Of a stretch of DNA of 64,000 nucleotides, positions 27,625 through 37,440 are shown piece by piece. How positions within the stretch are numbered: position 1 is the first letter of the stretch; every line of letters starts with the position of its first letter. The notes below the pieces were generated by a model that was not told the origin of the DNA, did not search any database, and worked only from the letters and a program-made list of their open reading frames with translations. The translations under genes were made by a program, and so were the position numbers. This stretch comes from Rhodoferax potami (lineage in GTDB: Bacteria > Pseudomonadota > Gammaproteobacteria > Burkholderiales > Burkholderiaceae_C): the NCBI RefSeq assembly GCF_032193765.1, contig NZ_JAVBIJ010000001.1:3038001-3102000 (forward strand), read 5' to 3'.

Positions 27625-28095
27625 GTGAACGAACACATCGAACTCGACCGCATAGACCTGCGCATCCTGAGCTGCCTGCAAGCCGACGGGCGCATTGCGA
27701 ACCTGAAGCTGGCAGAGACGGTGGGGCTCTCCCCCACCGCCGTGCTGGCCCGGGTCCAAAAACTCAGCAAAGAGGGTTACATCCTCGGCTACGAGGCACG
27801 CCTGAACCCGCTCAAACTTGGGGCCGGCATGATGGTGTTTGTGGAGGTGCTGCTCGACCGCACCACGCCCAATGTGTTCGAGGCCTTCAAGGCCGCGGTG
27901 CAAGTGCATGGCGAGATCATGGAGTGCCACATGGTGGCCGGCGGGTTTGACTACCTGCTCAAGACCCGCATGGCCGATATGGCCGCCTACCGCCACTTTG
28001 CAGGCACGGTCCTGTGGCAATTGCCCGGCGTGCGCGAGACCCGGACCTACGCGGTCATGGAAGAGGTCAAAAACACAAATCAGCTCAAGCTGTAA
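27625..28095 (+). CDS. Lrp/AsnC family transcriptional regulator
   Basis: A protein of 156 residues from GTG 27625. It has an N-terminal HTH (about 10-60; LDRIDLRILSCLQADGRI and VGLSPTAVLARVQKL) and a C-terminal RAM ligand-binding domain (about 70-150; VMVFVEVLLD and MECHMVAGGFDYLLK). Family members respond to amino acids. Candidate targets are the binding protein just downstream or putA 3.4 kb away, since PutR-type Lrp proteins control proline catabolism in bacteria whose PutA lacks a DNA-binding domain. Which is correct cannot be decided from the sequence. Confidence 0.9.
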   Translation: MNEHIELDRIDLRILSCLQADGRIANLKLAETVGLSPTAVLARVQKLSKEGYILGYEARLNPLKLGAGMMVFVEVLLDRTTPNVFEAFKAAVQVHGEIMECHMVAGGFDYLLKTRMADMAAYRHFAGTVLWQLPGVRETRTYAVMEEVKNTNQLKL

Positions 28096-28137
28096 CAGGC
28101 GACACCCAAACCGGCTGCTTTCAAGGAAAATGGGGCG

Positions 28138-29265
28138 ATGATCAATCGTCGCCAATTTTCTTTAGCGGCCGGGGCCAGCGCCCTGGCAGGTTTTCCGGCT
28201 GTCCACGCACAGTCCGAGAAAATCATCATCGGGCAGTCCGCCGCCTTCAGCGGCCCGGCCGCGCAGTTGGGTATCCAGCTGCACGCCGGCGCCAAACTCT
28301 TTTTCGACCAGCTCAATGCCCAAGGTGGCATCGGCGGGCGCTCGGTGGAAATTCGCAAACTCGATGACGCCTACGAGCCCGCCCGTTGCGAAGAGAACAC
28401 CCGCAAGCTGCTCGAAGAGGATGTCAGCGCCTTGTTCGCCTACGTGGGCACCCCAACCAGCGCGGTCGCACTGCCACTGGCCACCAAAGCCAAGGTTCCG
28501 TTCATCGCACCCTTCACCGGTGCCATGGCCTTGCGCAACCCCTTCAACCGCTACGCATTTCACGTGCGCGCGTCGTACAACGACGAAACCGCGCTCATCG
28601 TGAACCAACTGCGCAATGTGGGCCTCACCAAAGTCGCGGTCATGTACCAAAACGACGCCTACGGCAAAGCGGGCCTCGATGGGGTGCAATTGGCCTTGGC
28701 CAAACACAACCTCAAGCCGGTCGCCATTGCAACGGTTGAGCGCAACTCGGTCGACGTGGCCAAAGCGGTCGAGACCATCAACGCAGCCAGCCCTGAGGCT
28801 GTGGTCCAGATCAGCGCTTACACCTCTTGCGCAGCCTATATCCGTGCCGCCCGCAAGGCGGGGTACGGCGGCGGGTTTTACAACGTGTCCTTCGTGGGCA
28901 CCCAAGCGCTGGCCGACGAGCTGGGCAAATTCGGAGCCGGTGTGGTGGTGTCCCAGGTGGTGCCGTCGCCTTACAGCGGCGGCAAAGCCATCTCCCGGGA
29001 ATTTGCCGACGCAGTGCGCCGATCCAATGGCGCGGTGCAAAGCAACTACTCCAGCATGGAAGGCTATATCGCCGCCAAAGTGCTGGCGGAGGGGCTACGC
29101 CGCAGTGGTGGCAAAGGTGGCGCCGATGGCCTGATGACTGCGCTGGAGAGCATCAACAACATGTCAATGGGTGGGTTCAATGTGAACTTCTCCAAGGCGG
29201 ATCACGTGGCCTCGACCTTCGTCGAAATGTCCATGCTCACTGGCGACGGCAAGGTCCGGGTTTAA
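28138..29265 (+). CDS. Branched-chain amino acid-type ABC transporter substrate-binding protein
   Basis: The protein has 375 residues. The N-terminus has RRQF and a hydrophobic stretch ending VHAQ, a Tat-like or Sec signal peptide. The mature part is a Leu/Ile/Val-binding (type I periplasmic) fold: IIIGQSAAFSGPAAQLG, YVGTPTSAVALPL, VAVMYQNDAYGKAGLDGV. No permease or ATPase is nearby, so it is an orphan receptor that may serve a transporter elsewhere or act in sensing. Its stop overlaps the convergent PLPHP gene by 4 bases. Confidence 0.87.
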   Translation: MINRRQFSLAAGASALAGFPAVHAQSEKIIIGQSAAFSGPAAQLGIQLHAGAKLFFDQLNAQGGIGGRSVEIRKLDDAYEPARCEENTRKLLEEDVSALFAYVGTPTSAVALPLATKAKVPFIAPFTGAMALRNPFNRYAFHVRASYNDETALIVNQLRNVGLTKVAVMYQNDAYGKAGLDGVQLALAKHNLKPVAIATVERNSVDVAKAVETINAASPEAVVQISAYTSCAAYIRAARKAGYGGGFYNVSFVGTQALADELGKFGAGVVVSQVVPSPYSGGKAISREFADAVRRSNGAVQSNYSSMEGYIAAKVLAEGLRRSGGKGGADGLMTALESINNMSMGGFNVNFSKADHVASTFVEMSMLTGDGKVRV

Positions 29266-29960
29266 GCAACACCGGGGTAGTGGCGGGCGCCAAAAATGGC
29301 GCTGCCCACCCGCACCATGGTGCTGCCGCCGGCAATGGCAGCATCGAGATCACCACTCATGCCCATGGAAAGCGTGTCCAGCGGCACGCCATGCTGCACG
29401 ATGGCATCAAATATGGCCTTAGCGCTCATAAATACTGCGCGCGCAGCTACAAAATCAGGAGCAGGCTCCGGGATGCACATGATGCCCCGCAGCTGCAGAC
29501 GCGGCAGCGCCCGGACCGCCAGCGCCAGCGCCGCGGCCTCCGCCGGGAGCACGCCGGACTTGGTCGGCCCACCATCCACATTCACCTGAATACAGACCTG
29601 CAGGGGCGGCAAATGGGCGGGGCGTTGATCGCTCAGGCGCTGGGCGATTTTGAGCCGGTCCACGGTGTGCACCCATTGAAAGTGTTCCGCCACCAGGCGG
29701 GTCTTGTTGCTCTGGATGGGGCCGATACAGTGCCACTCAATCGGTAAAGCCGCAAGCGCTGTGATCTTGTCGACCGCTTCCTGGATGTAGTTTTCGCCGA
29801 AGGCGCGCTGCCCGGCATCAAAAGCCTGCTGCACCGCGTCAGGCCCGAAGGTCTTGGAAACGGCCAGCAATTGCACGCTGCCCGTGGCCCGTCCGGCACG
29901 TGCGCAAGCCTGCGCGATACGGTCTGTAACAGCGTGGAGATTAGTGGCAATCATCGTCAT
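29262..29960 (-). CDS. yggS: PLP homeostasis protein (YggS/PROSC family)
   Basis: This 232-residue protein has a single alanine-racemase-like TIM barrel. The PLP lysine is in LLAVSKTF, and FGENYIQEA, WHCIGPIQSNK and GSTMVRVGSAIFG are family blocks. It binds pyridoxal phosphate and maintains its pool rather than catalysing a reaction. It is divergent from pilT, a pairing common in beta- and gammaproteobacteria. ATG 29960 and ATG 29954 are both possible starts. Residues about 167-182 are encoded by a copy of the 47-bp repeat, yet the local length matches my memory of E. coli YggS. Confidence 0.9.
   Translation of the reverse strand: MTMIATNLHAVTDRIAQACARAGRATGSVQLLAVSKTFGPDAVQQAFDAGQRAFGENYIQEAVDKITALAALPIEWHCIGPIQSNKTRLVAEHFQWVHTVDRLKIAQRLSDQRPAHLPPLQVCIQVNVDGGPTKSGVLPAEAAALALAVRALPRLQLRGIMCIPEPAPDFVAARAVFMSAKAIFDAIVQHGVPLDTLSMGMSGDLDAAIAGGSTMVRVGSAIFGARHYPGVA
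29416..29462 (-). repeat. 47-bp dispersed repeat, copy inside the PLPHP gene
   Basis: On the minus strand it begins GCTCCTGATTTTGTAGC, has TGCGCGCGCAGTATTTATG, and ends AGCGCTAAGGC. It encodes APDFVAARAVFMSAKA. It shares the segment TATTTATGAGCGCTA with the intergenic copy at 50915-50961. Confidence 0.78.
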
Positions 29961-30006
29961 AATCTCTCGAGCGTAACAAACCTGCCATTCGCCTAGAGAG
30001 GACTCC

Positions 30007-31050
<1,044 letters not shown>

Positions 31051-31070
31051 ACAGAAAGGTAGGTGTTCTC

Positions 31071-32207
31071 ATGGAACGCGATCAAGCCACGAAATTTATC
31101 AACGACCTGCTCAAGCTGATGGTCAGCCGCAATGGCAGCGACTTGTTCATCACCGCAGAGTTTCCGCCCGCTATCAAGGTGGACGGCAAGGTCACCAAGG
31201 TGTCGCCGCAGCCACTGAACGCAGCGCACACCATGGCGCTGGCGCGCTCCATCATGAACGACAAGCAGATCGCCGAATTCGAGCGCACCAAGGAGAGCAA
31301 TTTCGCGATTGCGCCGGCTGCCATCGGCCGATTCCGGGTGAATGCGTTTATTCAGCAAGGCAAAGTGGGCATGGTGCTGCGGGTGATTCCGCAGGTGCTG
31401 CCCACGATTGACGGGCTGGGTGTTCCGCAGGTGCTCAAAGACATCGTGCAGGCCAAGCGCGGCTTGTGCATTCTGGTGGGAGCCACGGGCTCCGGCAAGT
31501 CGACGACGCTGGCGGCCATGGTCGATTGGCGCAATGAAAACTCCCACGGCCACATCATCACCATCGAAGACCCGGTGGAGTTTGTGCACGCCCACAAAAA
31601 CTGTGTGGTGACCCAGCGCGAAGTCGGGCTGGACACCGACAGCTGGGAGGCCGCCTTGAAAAACACCCTGCGCCAGGCGCCGGATGTGATCCTGATGGGC
31701 GAAATCCGCGACCGCGAAACCATGGAGCACGCGATTGCGTTTTCGGAGACCGGTCACTTGTGCCTGGCTACCTTGCACGCCAACAGCGCTAACCAGGCGC
31801 TGGACCGGGTGATCAACTTCTTCCCCGAAGAGCGGCGCAGCCAGCTGCTGATGGATCTGTCGCTGAACCTGCGCTCGCTGGTATCGCAACGCCTGATTCC
31901 CAAGCAAGATGGCAAAGGCCGCATTGCTGCGGTCGAGGTGCTGATCAATTCGCCGCTGATCTCGGACCTGATTTTCAAGGGCGAGGTCTCCGAAATCAAA
32001 GAGATCATGAAAAAGAGCCGCCAAGCCGGCATGCAAACCTTCGACCAAGCGCTGTTTGACTTGTATGAGAGCAACGCCATCACTTACGAGGATGCGCTGC
32101 GCAATGCCGACTCGCTCAACGACCTGCGCCTGCAGATCAAACTCAACAGCCAACGCGGCAAGTCGACCGACCTCTCTGCGGGCACTGAAAACTTCGCCAT
32201 CCTGTGA
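31071..32207 (+). CDS. pilU: Type IV pilus retraction ATPase PilU
   Basis: This 378-residue PilT paralogue has Walker A GATGSGKST (137-145), HIITIEDPVEF, a Walker B region PDVILMGEIRDRET, and SETGHLCLATLHANSANQAL, the PilU form of the His box. Its C-terminal extension beyond PilT (about 345-378) is also typical. PilU assists PilT in high-force retraction. It lies directly downstream of pilT with GAAAGGTAGG upstream. Nothing is unusual in its motifs. Confidence 0.96.
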   Translation: MERDQATKFINDLLKLMVSRNGSDLFITAEFPPAIKVDGKVTKVSPQPLNAAHTMALARSIMNDKQIAEFERTKESNFAIAPAAIGRFRVNAFIQQGKVGMVLRVIPQVLPTIDGLGVPQVLKDIVQAKRGLCILVGATGSGKSTTLAAMVDWRNENSHGHIITIEDPVEFVHAHKNCVVTQREVGLDTDSWEAALKNTLRQAPDVILMGEIRDRETMEHAIAFSETGHLCLATLHANSANQALDRVINFFPEERRSQLLMDLSLNLRSLVSQRLIPKQDGKGRIAAVEVLINSPLISDLIFKGEVSEIKEIMKKSRQAGMQTFDQALFDLYESNAITYEDALRNADSLNDLRLQIKLNSQRGKSTDLSAGTENFAIL

Positions 32208-32257
32208 ATGTGGCCCGGCGCAAAATGGCCCATCCGTTCCACTGAACCCTCATATCC

Positions 32258-33184
32258 ATGCCCAATATCAACGACAAAACCTACGAACCCTCGCCCGCTT
32301 ACTCTGTCGCCTTTCTGGGCCTGGGTGTCATGGGCTACCCCATGGCGGGCCACTTGGCGCGCGCCGGCCACCAGGTCACGGTCTACAACCGCACTGCTAG
32401 CAAATCAATAGCATGGTGCGATGAATTCAAGAGCGCTAGCAGCCAATTGGGCACACATTCCCATGCACCGACGCCCCGTGAGGCAGTGCTGGCAGCGGAC
32501 ATCGTGTTTTGCTGTGTGGGTAACGATGCGGATTTGCGCAGCGTAACGCTGGGTACCGACGGCGCCTTTGCCGGCATGAAGCCCGGGGCGATTTTTGTAG
32601 ACCACACCACCGCCTCGGCGGACATCGCCCGGGAGCTGAGCGTTGCAGCGGTGGCGCGTGGACTGCAATTCATCGATGCGCCCGTGTCCGGCGGCCAAGC
32701 CGGCGCACAGAATGGCATGTTGACCGTGATGTGCGGGGGCGATGCCACTGCGTTTGAGGCGGTCAAGCCAGCGGCCATGGCGTTTTCCCGCGCATTCACC
32801 TTGCTGGGCGAGAGCGGCTCCGGCCAGCTGGCCAAAATGGTGAACCAGATTTGTATTGCCGGCTTGGTGCAGGGCCTGTCCGAAGCAGTGGCCTTTGGCC
32901 AGCGCGCGGGGCTGGACATGAACCAGGTGCTGGACGTCATCGGCAAAGGGGCCGCCCAGAGCTGGCAACTCGACAACCGGGGCAAAACCATGGTCGCGGA
33001 CCAATTTGAGTTTGGTTTCGCCGTGGACTGGATGCGCAAAGACCTGGGCCTGGTACTGGACGAGGCCAAGCGCAATGGCGCACGCTTGCCGGTGACCGCG
33101 CTGGTCGACCAGTTTTATGCCGATGTGCAAGTCATGGGTGGCAACCGCTGGGATACCAGCAGCCTGATCAAGCGCCTCAAGTAA
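32258..33184 (+). CDS. NAD(P)-dependent beta-hydroxyacid dehydrogenase (3-hydroxyisobutyrate dehydrogenase family)
   Basis: The protein has 308 residues. Its Rossmann motif is GLGVMGYPMAGHLARAGH (from residue 21), the substrate-binding block is DAPVSGGQAGAQNGMLTVM, and the catalytic lysine is in SGQLAKMVNQ. It is most like tartronate semialdehyde reductase or 3-hydroxyisobutyrate dehydrogenase, and the exact substrate is open. Residues about 47-62 (ASKSIAWCDEFKSASS) are encoded by a 47-bp repeat copy and look like an added loop, since relatives seem shorter here. A strong terminator follows the gene. Confidence 0.85.
   Translation: MPNINDKTYEPSPAYSVAFLGLGVMGYPMAGHLARAGHQVTVYNRTASKSIAWCDEFKSASSQLGTHSHAPTPREAVLAADIVFCCVGNDADLRSVTLGTDGAFAGMKPGAIFVDHTTASADIARELSVAAVARGLQFIDAPVSGGQAGAQNGMLTVMCGGDATAFEAVKPAAMAFSRAFTLLGESGSGQLAKMVNQICIAGLVQGLSEAVAFGQRAGLDMNQVLDVIGKGAAQSWQLDNRGKTMVADQFEFGFAVDWMRKDLGLVLDEAKRNGARLPVTALVDQFYADVQVMGGNRWDTSSLIKRLK
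32396..32442 (+). repeat. 47-bp dispersed repeat, copy inside the hydroxyacid dehydrogenase gene
   Basis: It begins GCTAGCAAATCAATAGC and ends AGAGCGCTAGCAG, matching all three anchor blocks of the family at exact spacing. It is in the same sense as the gene and encodes residues 47-62 in frame. Confidence 0.75.
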
Positions 33185-33200
33185 GGCGCCGCCCCCATAA

Positions 33201-33230
33201 AAAAAAGGCCTGCAGTTGCAGGCCTTTTTA
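33201..33230. terminator. Bidirectional intrinsic terminator
   Basis: The stem AAAAAAGGCCTGCA / TGCAGGCCTTTTTA has a 2-base loop (GT) and a U-tract on either strand. It lies between the convergent hydroxyacid dehydrogenase and dolP genes and can terminate both. Confidence 0.92.
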
Positions 33231-33248
33231 CTGGACAGAGCGAACCGC

Positions 33249-33875
33249 TTATTTCTTGGCGGGCTCAGCCGGCTGCGGCAAGGTACGGGCTAGCTCTTCT
33301 TCGGAAATGATTTCCAGAATCCGCACCACACGCCCGACGCCGCTGACGCCACTGATGATGTCGGTTGCGCGCTTGGCTTCACGCGCCGTCACACGGCCCA
33401 TCACATAGACCGTACCGCGCTCAGTGGTCAACTTGAAGGCGCTGGCAAACAAATCTTTGGCGTCCACCAAAGCGGCCTTGGCACGGCCGGTCACCAGGGT
33501 GTCCGAGGAGCGCTGGGTCAGGGTGGTGTTGCCCATCACCTCAAGCTCGTTGACGATGTTGCGCACGTTGTCCACGCCGGCCACAATTTTTTCGATCAGC
33601 TGCTTGTCCTGCAGGTTCGGCACTTCACCGGTCAGCAAAACTTGGCGGTTGTAGCTGGTCACGTTCACGTGCACCCGCTCGCCCAAGTTCTCGCGAATGC
33701 GGCTGGCAGCGCGGAGCTCAATGCCCTCGTCTTCCACCAAGCTGCCGGAGGTGCGGCGATCGGTCGCCACCAAACCGGTACCGACAAAGGCGCCACCCAC
33801 TACCAAAGGAAAGCAGCCGCTCAGGCTGACGGCCACCAAGGTGCCGAGGGTCAGGCGTTGAAGAAGTTGTTTCAT
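33249..33875 (-). CDS. dolP: BON-domain outer-membrane lipoprotein (DolP/YraP-like)
   Basis: This 208-residue protein has a lipobox LSGC (Cys at about 20) after a signal peptide, then two BON domains (about 48-115 and 125-190). DolP-type lipoproteins bind anionic lipids at the outer membrane and support BAM activity and envelope integrity. It lies 2 bases behind the SIS-domain gene, as in the E. coli rsmI-yraN-diaA-dolP order, which supports the assignment. The C-terminus is Pro/Ala/Lys-rich (PQPAEPAKK). Confidence 0.88.
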   Translation of the reverse strand: MKQLLQRLTLGTLVAVSLSGCFPLVVGGAFVGTGLVATDRRTSGSLVEDEGIELRAASRIRENLGERVHVNVTSYNRQVLLTGEVPNLQDKQLIEKIVAGVDNVRNIVNELEVMGNTTLTQRSSDTLVTGRAKAALVDAKDLFASAFKLTTERGTVYVMGRVTAREAKRATDIISGVSGVGRVVRILEIISEEELARTLPQPAEPAKK

Positions 33876-33877
33876 GT

Positions 33878-34519
<642 letters not shown>

Positions 34520-34528
34520 TCAGGGGAT

Positions 34529-34915
34529 TCAGGATGCATCGAAGGCGGCGCGCAACCACTCGACCGCGTCGCCGTCCATCACCACCACATCAAACCGGCA
34601 TGGGGGAACCGTACGCAACTGGAGCAAGTAATGCCTTGCGGCAAAGATGATGCGGCGCTGTTTGACATGCCCCACGCTGGCAGCGGCCCCGCCATGATCG
34701 GTGCGGCTGCGTTTGCGCACCTCGACAAACACCAGGGTGCCGTCGCGGTCACGCATGATCAAGTCGATCTCGCCACCGCCCCGCCCGGGGGTCCGATAAT
34801 TGCGGGCAACGAATTGCAGCCCCTTGGCTTGCAAAAAACCCGACGCCCGCTCCTCCGCCGCATCGCCCACTTGTTTGGTCGTGCGGGAAGCGGGTCGTGA
34901 TGGAAGTAAGCCCAT
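34529..34915 (-). CDS. yraN: YraN/UPF0102 family protein
   Basis: This 128-residue protein has an endonuclease-like fold: GDAAEERASGFLQAKGLQFVARNYRTPGGEIDLI-type order, with the Glu, Asp and ExR residues (GGGEIDLIMRD, LVFVEVRKR) of a PD-(D/E)XK core. The family is conserved beside rsmI, but its cellular role is poorly known. It is divergent from rsmI with adjoining starts (34915 and 34916), so the two promoters must lie inside each other's coding sequence or the start is slightly further in. Confidence 0.85.
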   Translation of the reverse strand: MGLLPSRPASRTTKQVGDAAEERASGFLQAKGLQFVARNYRTPGRGGGEIDLIMRDRDGTLVFVEVRKRSRTDHGGAAASVGHVKQRRIIFAARHYLLQLRTVPPCRFDVVVMDGDAVEWLRAAFDAS

Positions 34916-35839
34916 ATGAGTGCGTCTTTTTCTTCAGCCATCCAAGCCGCCAAAGATGCGGCCGGTGCGCAGCATTATCCGCAAGGCTGCTTGTATGTCC
35001 TCGCCACGCCCATCGGCAATCTGGCCGACATCACCCTGCGTGCCCTGCATGTACTGGGGCTTGCCGATTGCATTGCCTGTGAAGACACACGCCACACCCA
35101 GCAAATGCTGCGCGCCTACGGCATCGACAAAGCGGGCTCGGCCCTGCTGGCCGTGCACCAGCACAACGAGACCGAGGCGGCACAGACCGTGATCGCCCGC
35201 CTGCGGGAAGGCCAACGTGTCGCCTATGTGAGCGACGCCGGCACGCCGGGCGTGAGCGACCCCGGGGCACGGCTGGTGGCGCAAGTGCGGGCGGAAGGTT
35301 TGCGCGCTGTTCCGCTGCCGGGGGCAAGCAGCGTGGTGACCGCTATTTCTGTGGCCGGGCTGGTCGCCGCGGGCGAAGGCCATGGTGGTTTTGTGTTCCG
35401 GGGTTTTTTGTCTTCCAAAGCCACCGAGCGCGCCAACGAGGTCGCGGCGATTGCTGCGCAGCCCGACGCGGTGGTGCTGCTGGAGGCGCCGCACCGGCTG
35501 GAGGCACTGGCCAAGGCACTGGCGCCCTTGGGCTCGCGCAAAGTCACGGTAGGCCGGGAACTGACCAAGCAATTTGAAGAGGTGGCCACCGTGGATGCGA
35601 GCGAGTTCAGCGCTTGGTTGGCCGCAGATGCCAACCGCTTGCGCGGCGAGTTCGCGCTGGTCATTCACCCTGCGGCTGCAGCCGCCAGCACGGCGGATGA
35701 CCGCGTCTTGAGTTTGCTGCTGGAGCAACTGCCGCTCAAATCTGCAGTGAAGCTGGCCGCAGATATCACCGGCGAGCCGCGCAACGCGCTGTATGAGCGC
35801 GCCCTGCTACTCAAGCAGGGCGCTGGCAGCGAAGACTAG
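34916..35839 (+). CDS. rsmI: 16S rRNA (cytidine-1402-2'-O)-methyltransferase
   Basis: This 307-residue protein of the tetrapyrrole-methylase fold has LYVLATPIGNLADITLRAL near the N-terminus, CEDTRHTQQML, and VSDAGTPGVSDPGARLV, the signatures of RsmI. With RsmH it methylates C1402 in the ribosomal P site using SAM. A C-terminal extension of about 60 residues carries the usual HTH-like RsmI tail (KSAVKLAADITGEPRNALYERAL). The stop overlaps the convergent dgoA gene by 4 bases. ATG 34916 is used; the first conserved residues begin about 25 codons later. Confidence 0.93.
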   Translation: MSASFSSAIQAAKDAAGAQHYPQGCLYVLATPIGNLADITLRALHVLGLADCIACEDTRHTQQMLRAYGIDKAGSALLAVHQHNETEAAQTVIARLREGQRVAYVSDAGTPGVSDPGARLVAQVRAEGLRAVPLPGASSVVTAISVAGLVAAGEGHGGFVFRGFLSSKATERANEVAAIAAQPDAVVLLEAPHRLEALAKALAPLGSRKVTVGRELTKQFEEVATVDASEFSAWLAADANRLRGEFALVIHPAAAAASTADDRVLSLLLEQLPLKSAVKLAADITGEPRNALYERALLLKQGAGSED

Positions 35840-36474
35840 GCCGTAGCAGCCTGCCAGGCCTGCACATAGGCACTGGCACGCTCGTAGACCTGCGCCGCTG
35901 TGACACCCGGCGCAAACAACTGGCTGCCGATGCCGAAGCCGGTGGCGCCGGCTTTGACCCATGGTCCGATGCTCTCGGGGGTGATGCCGCCCACCGGCCA
36001 AAGATCGGTCCCGGCGGGAACCACGGACTTGAGCGCCTTCAAGCCACCGTGCCCCAGCGACTCCGCCGGGAACAACTTGAGTGCGTGCGCGCCAGCGGCC
36101 AAGGCCGCAAACGCTTCGGTCGGTGTTGCCACACCGGGGGACGCCAGCATGCCCAACTCCACCGCACGGCGGATCACCGCCGGATCGCAATTGGGAGAGA
36201 CCATCAAGCGGCCGCCGGCCGCATGCACCGCGTCCACCTGTTCAACCGTAAGCATGGTTCCACCGCCAATAAGGGCATCAGCCGGCAATCCAGCTACGAG
36301 AGCCGCTATGCATTCGATAGCGCCGGGGCGATTCAAGGGCACTTCGAGGCTTCGGAAGCCCGCTTGGTACAAGGCCTGGCCGATATTCAAAGCCTCTTCG
36401 GGCGTGAGCCCGCGCAAAATGGCAATCAAAGGCATGTGGCGGGCTTGCGCCAACAAAGGGAAAACAGAACTCAT
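35836..36474 (-). CDS. dgoA: 2-dehydro-3-deoxy-6-phosphogalactonate aldolase
   Basis: A protein of 212 residues from ATG 36474, which overlaps the dgoK stop by one base (TGATG) behind TTGGAG; the longer frame to 36486 lacks such support. It is a class I KDPG/KDPGal aldolase with the catalytic Glu in LEVPLNRPGA and the Schiff-base Lys in ALKLFPAES. It cleaves KDPGal to pyruvate and glyceraldehyde-3-phosphate. It is coupled to dgoK. A weak copy of the dispersed repeat may underlie AIECIAALVAG (codons 52-67). Confidence 0.9.
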   Translation of the reverse strand: MSSVFPLLAQARHMPLIAILRGLTPEEALNIGQALYQAGFRSLEVPLNRPGAIECIAALVAGLPADALIGGGTMLTVEQVDAVHAAGGRLMVSPNCDPAVIRRAVELGMLASPGVATPTEAFAALAAGAHALKLFPAESLGHGGLKALKSVVPAGTDLWPVGGITPESIGPWVKAGATGFGIGSQLFAPGVTAAQVYERASAYVQAWQAATA

Positions 36475-37388
36475 CAAGCGCTCCAATGGGAATGAATGTG
36501 TTGCACGGCGGCCAGAAAGGCTTTGCGGGCATCCAGAATGTCAAAACGGCAGTCAAGGCGCTGCGCCGCCTTTTGGTAAAGCTCTGCGAGCTGGGGTGAG
36601 CCGATCAACTGAAACGTGGGGACCTCGCCGGCTTCCGCACCCAGCACATCTTTCAGTTCCGCACCAATCAGGAGGCCGCTTAAATAGGAGGCGCTGGCTT
36701 GCGGCGCCATGTCTTTGCTGACCACACGGGCCCGGGTGCCAAACAGCACATGGCTCAGCGCATGGTGTCCGGCCGCATCTACCCCGGCTGCAAAAGCAGC
36801 ATCGTCCCATTCAGCCTGTCCGCCCGCAGCGGCGGCCAGTGTGCCGTGCTTGCGCAACAGGTCATAGAGCTCACCGGTCATATAGGTGCGGAGTTTGCGC
36901 ACCACCCCATCTTGCAGCAACACCCATTTACTGTGCGTGCCAGGTAGCACGAACCAACCAGATACATGGCCCAAAGCCCAAGCGCCCAGGAGTTGGGTTT
37001 CCTCGCCGCGCATCACATCCGGCACACCTGCGGAGTTGCGAATGCAATAGCCGGGGACCAACACCACGGGCGCTTCTCCGGGAGCATCCGGGACCCTGAA
37101 TACATGGCGCCCCAAGTCCTGCAAGGGCACAGACGCGTCCACATACGGCACTTCATGCCACCCGAGCGCACTCCCCACCATTCCGGAGGCGACCACCAAA
37201 GACGGGGTAGCCTGCACGCTGGTCAGCGCGCCGGTGAGCGCCTCTGGAAAGCGCCCTTTGCAGGCCAGCGCGCCATCGCCATCGCTGGACTCCCGGATGC
37301 ACTCCCCCGTCGGTCGGATCACATAGGTGCGGCGGTGGGTAGTTCCCCAGTCCACACCGACAATGGCGGATGTTGGGCTCATAGTCAT
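36474..37388 (-). CDS. dgoK: 2-dehydro-3-deoxygalactonokinase
   Basis: A protein of about 304 residues in the DgoK family (ASKHA fold) with VGVDWGTTHRRTYVI at the N-terminus, an MVGSALGWHEVPY segment and WFVLPGTHSKWV. It phosphorylates 2-dehydro-3-deoxy-galactonate at C6, providing the dgoA substrate. Starts at 37400 (GTG), 37388 (ATG) or 37382 (ATG) are all compatible; no ribosome-binding site decides. It is divergent from the GntR regulator across a 52-base gap holding a TATGATCATT element. Confidence 0.9.
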   Translation of the reverse strand: MTMSPTSAIVGVDWGTTHRRTYVIRPTGECIRESSDGDGALACKGRFPEALTGALTSVQATPSLVVASGMVGSALGWHEVPYVDASVPLQDLGRHVFRVPDAPGEAPVVLVPGYCIRNSAGVPDVMRGEETQLLGAWALGHVSGWFVLPGTHSKWVLLQDGVVRKLRTYMTGELYDLLRKHGTLAAAAGGQAEWDDAAFAAGVDAAGHHALSHVLFGTRARVVSKDMAPQASASYLSGLLIGAELKDVLGAEAGEVPTFQLIGSPQLAELYQKAAQRLDCRFDILDARKAFLAAVQHIHSHWSA

Positions 37389-37428
37389 AGTTAAGTTCAC
37401 GAAGATGGGTTTCCCCCCGATTTAAACA

Positions 37429-37438
37429 TATGATCATT
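37429..37438. promoter_or_regulatory. TATGATCATT element, candidate GntR operator
   Basis: This sits in the short divergent region between dgoK and the GntR gene, 2 bases before the latter's ATG, with a palindromic core (ATGATCAT). A 9/10 match, TATGATGATT, occurs upstream of the SDR gene at 38224-38233. A shared operator for the FadR-type regulator between them is plausible; this is inference. Confidence 0.5.
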
Positions 37439-37440
37439 AA

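Noticed and set aside
26602..28155. 517-codon minus-strand frame opposite the third chemoreceptor and the Lrp gene
   Set aside because: It is the shadow of conserved chemoreceptor codons; the sense strand contains the full receptor signature.
36275..36321. Twelfth repeat copy inside dgoA (minus strand, GCTATCGAATGCATAGC)
   Set aside because: Only the head and part of the CTCGCG block match and the tail is missing. The aldolase aligns there without a length change as far as I recall, so I leave it as unproven.
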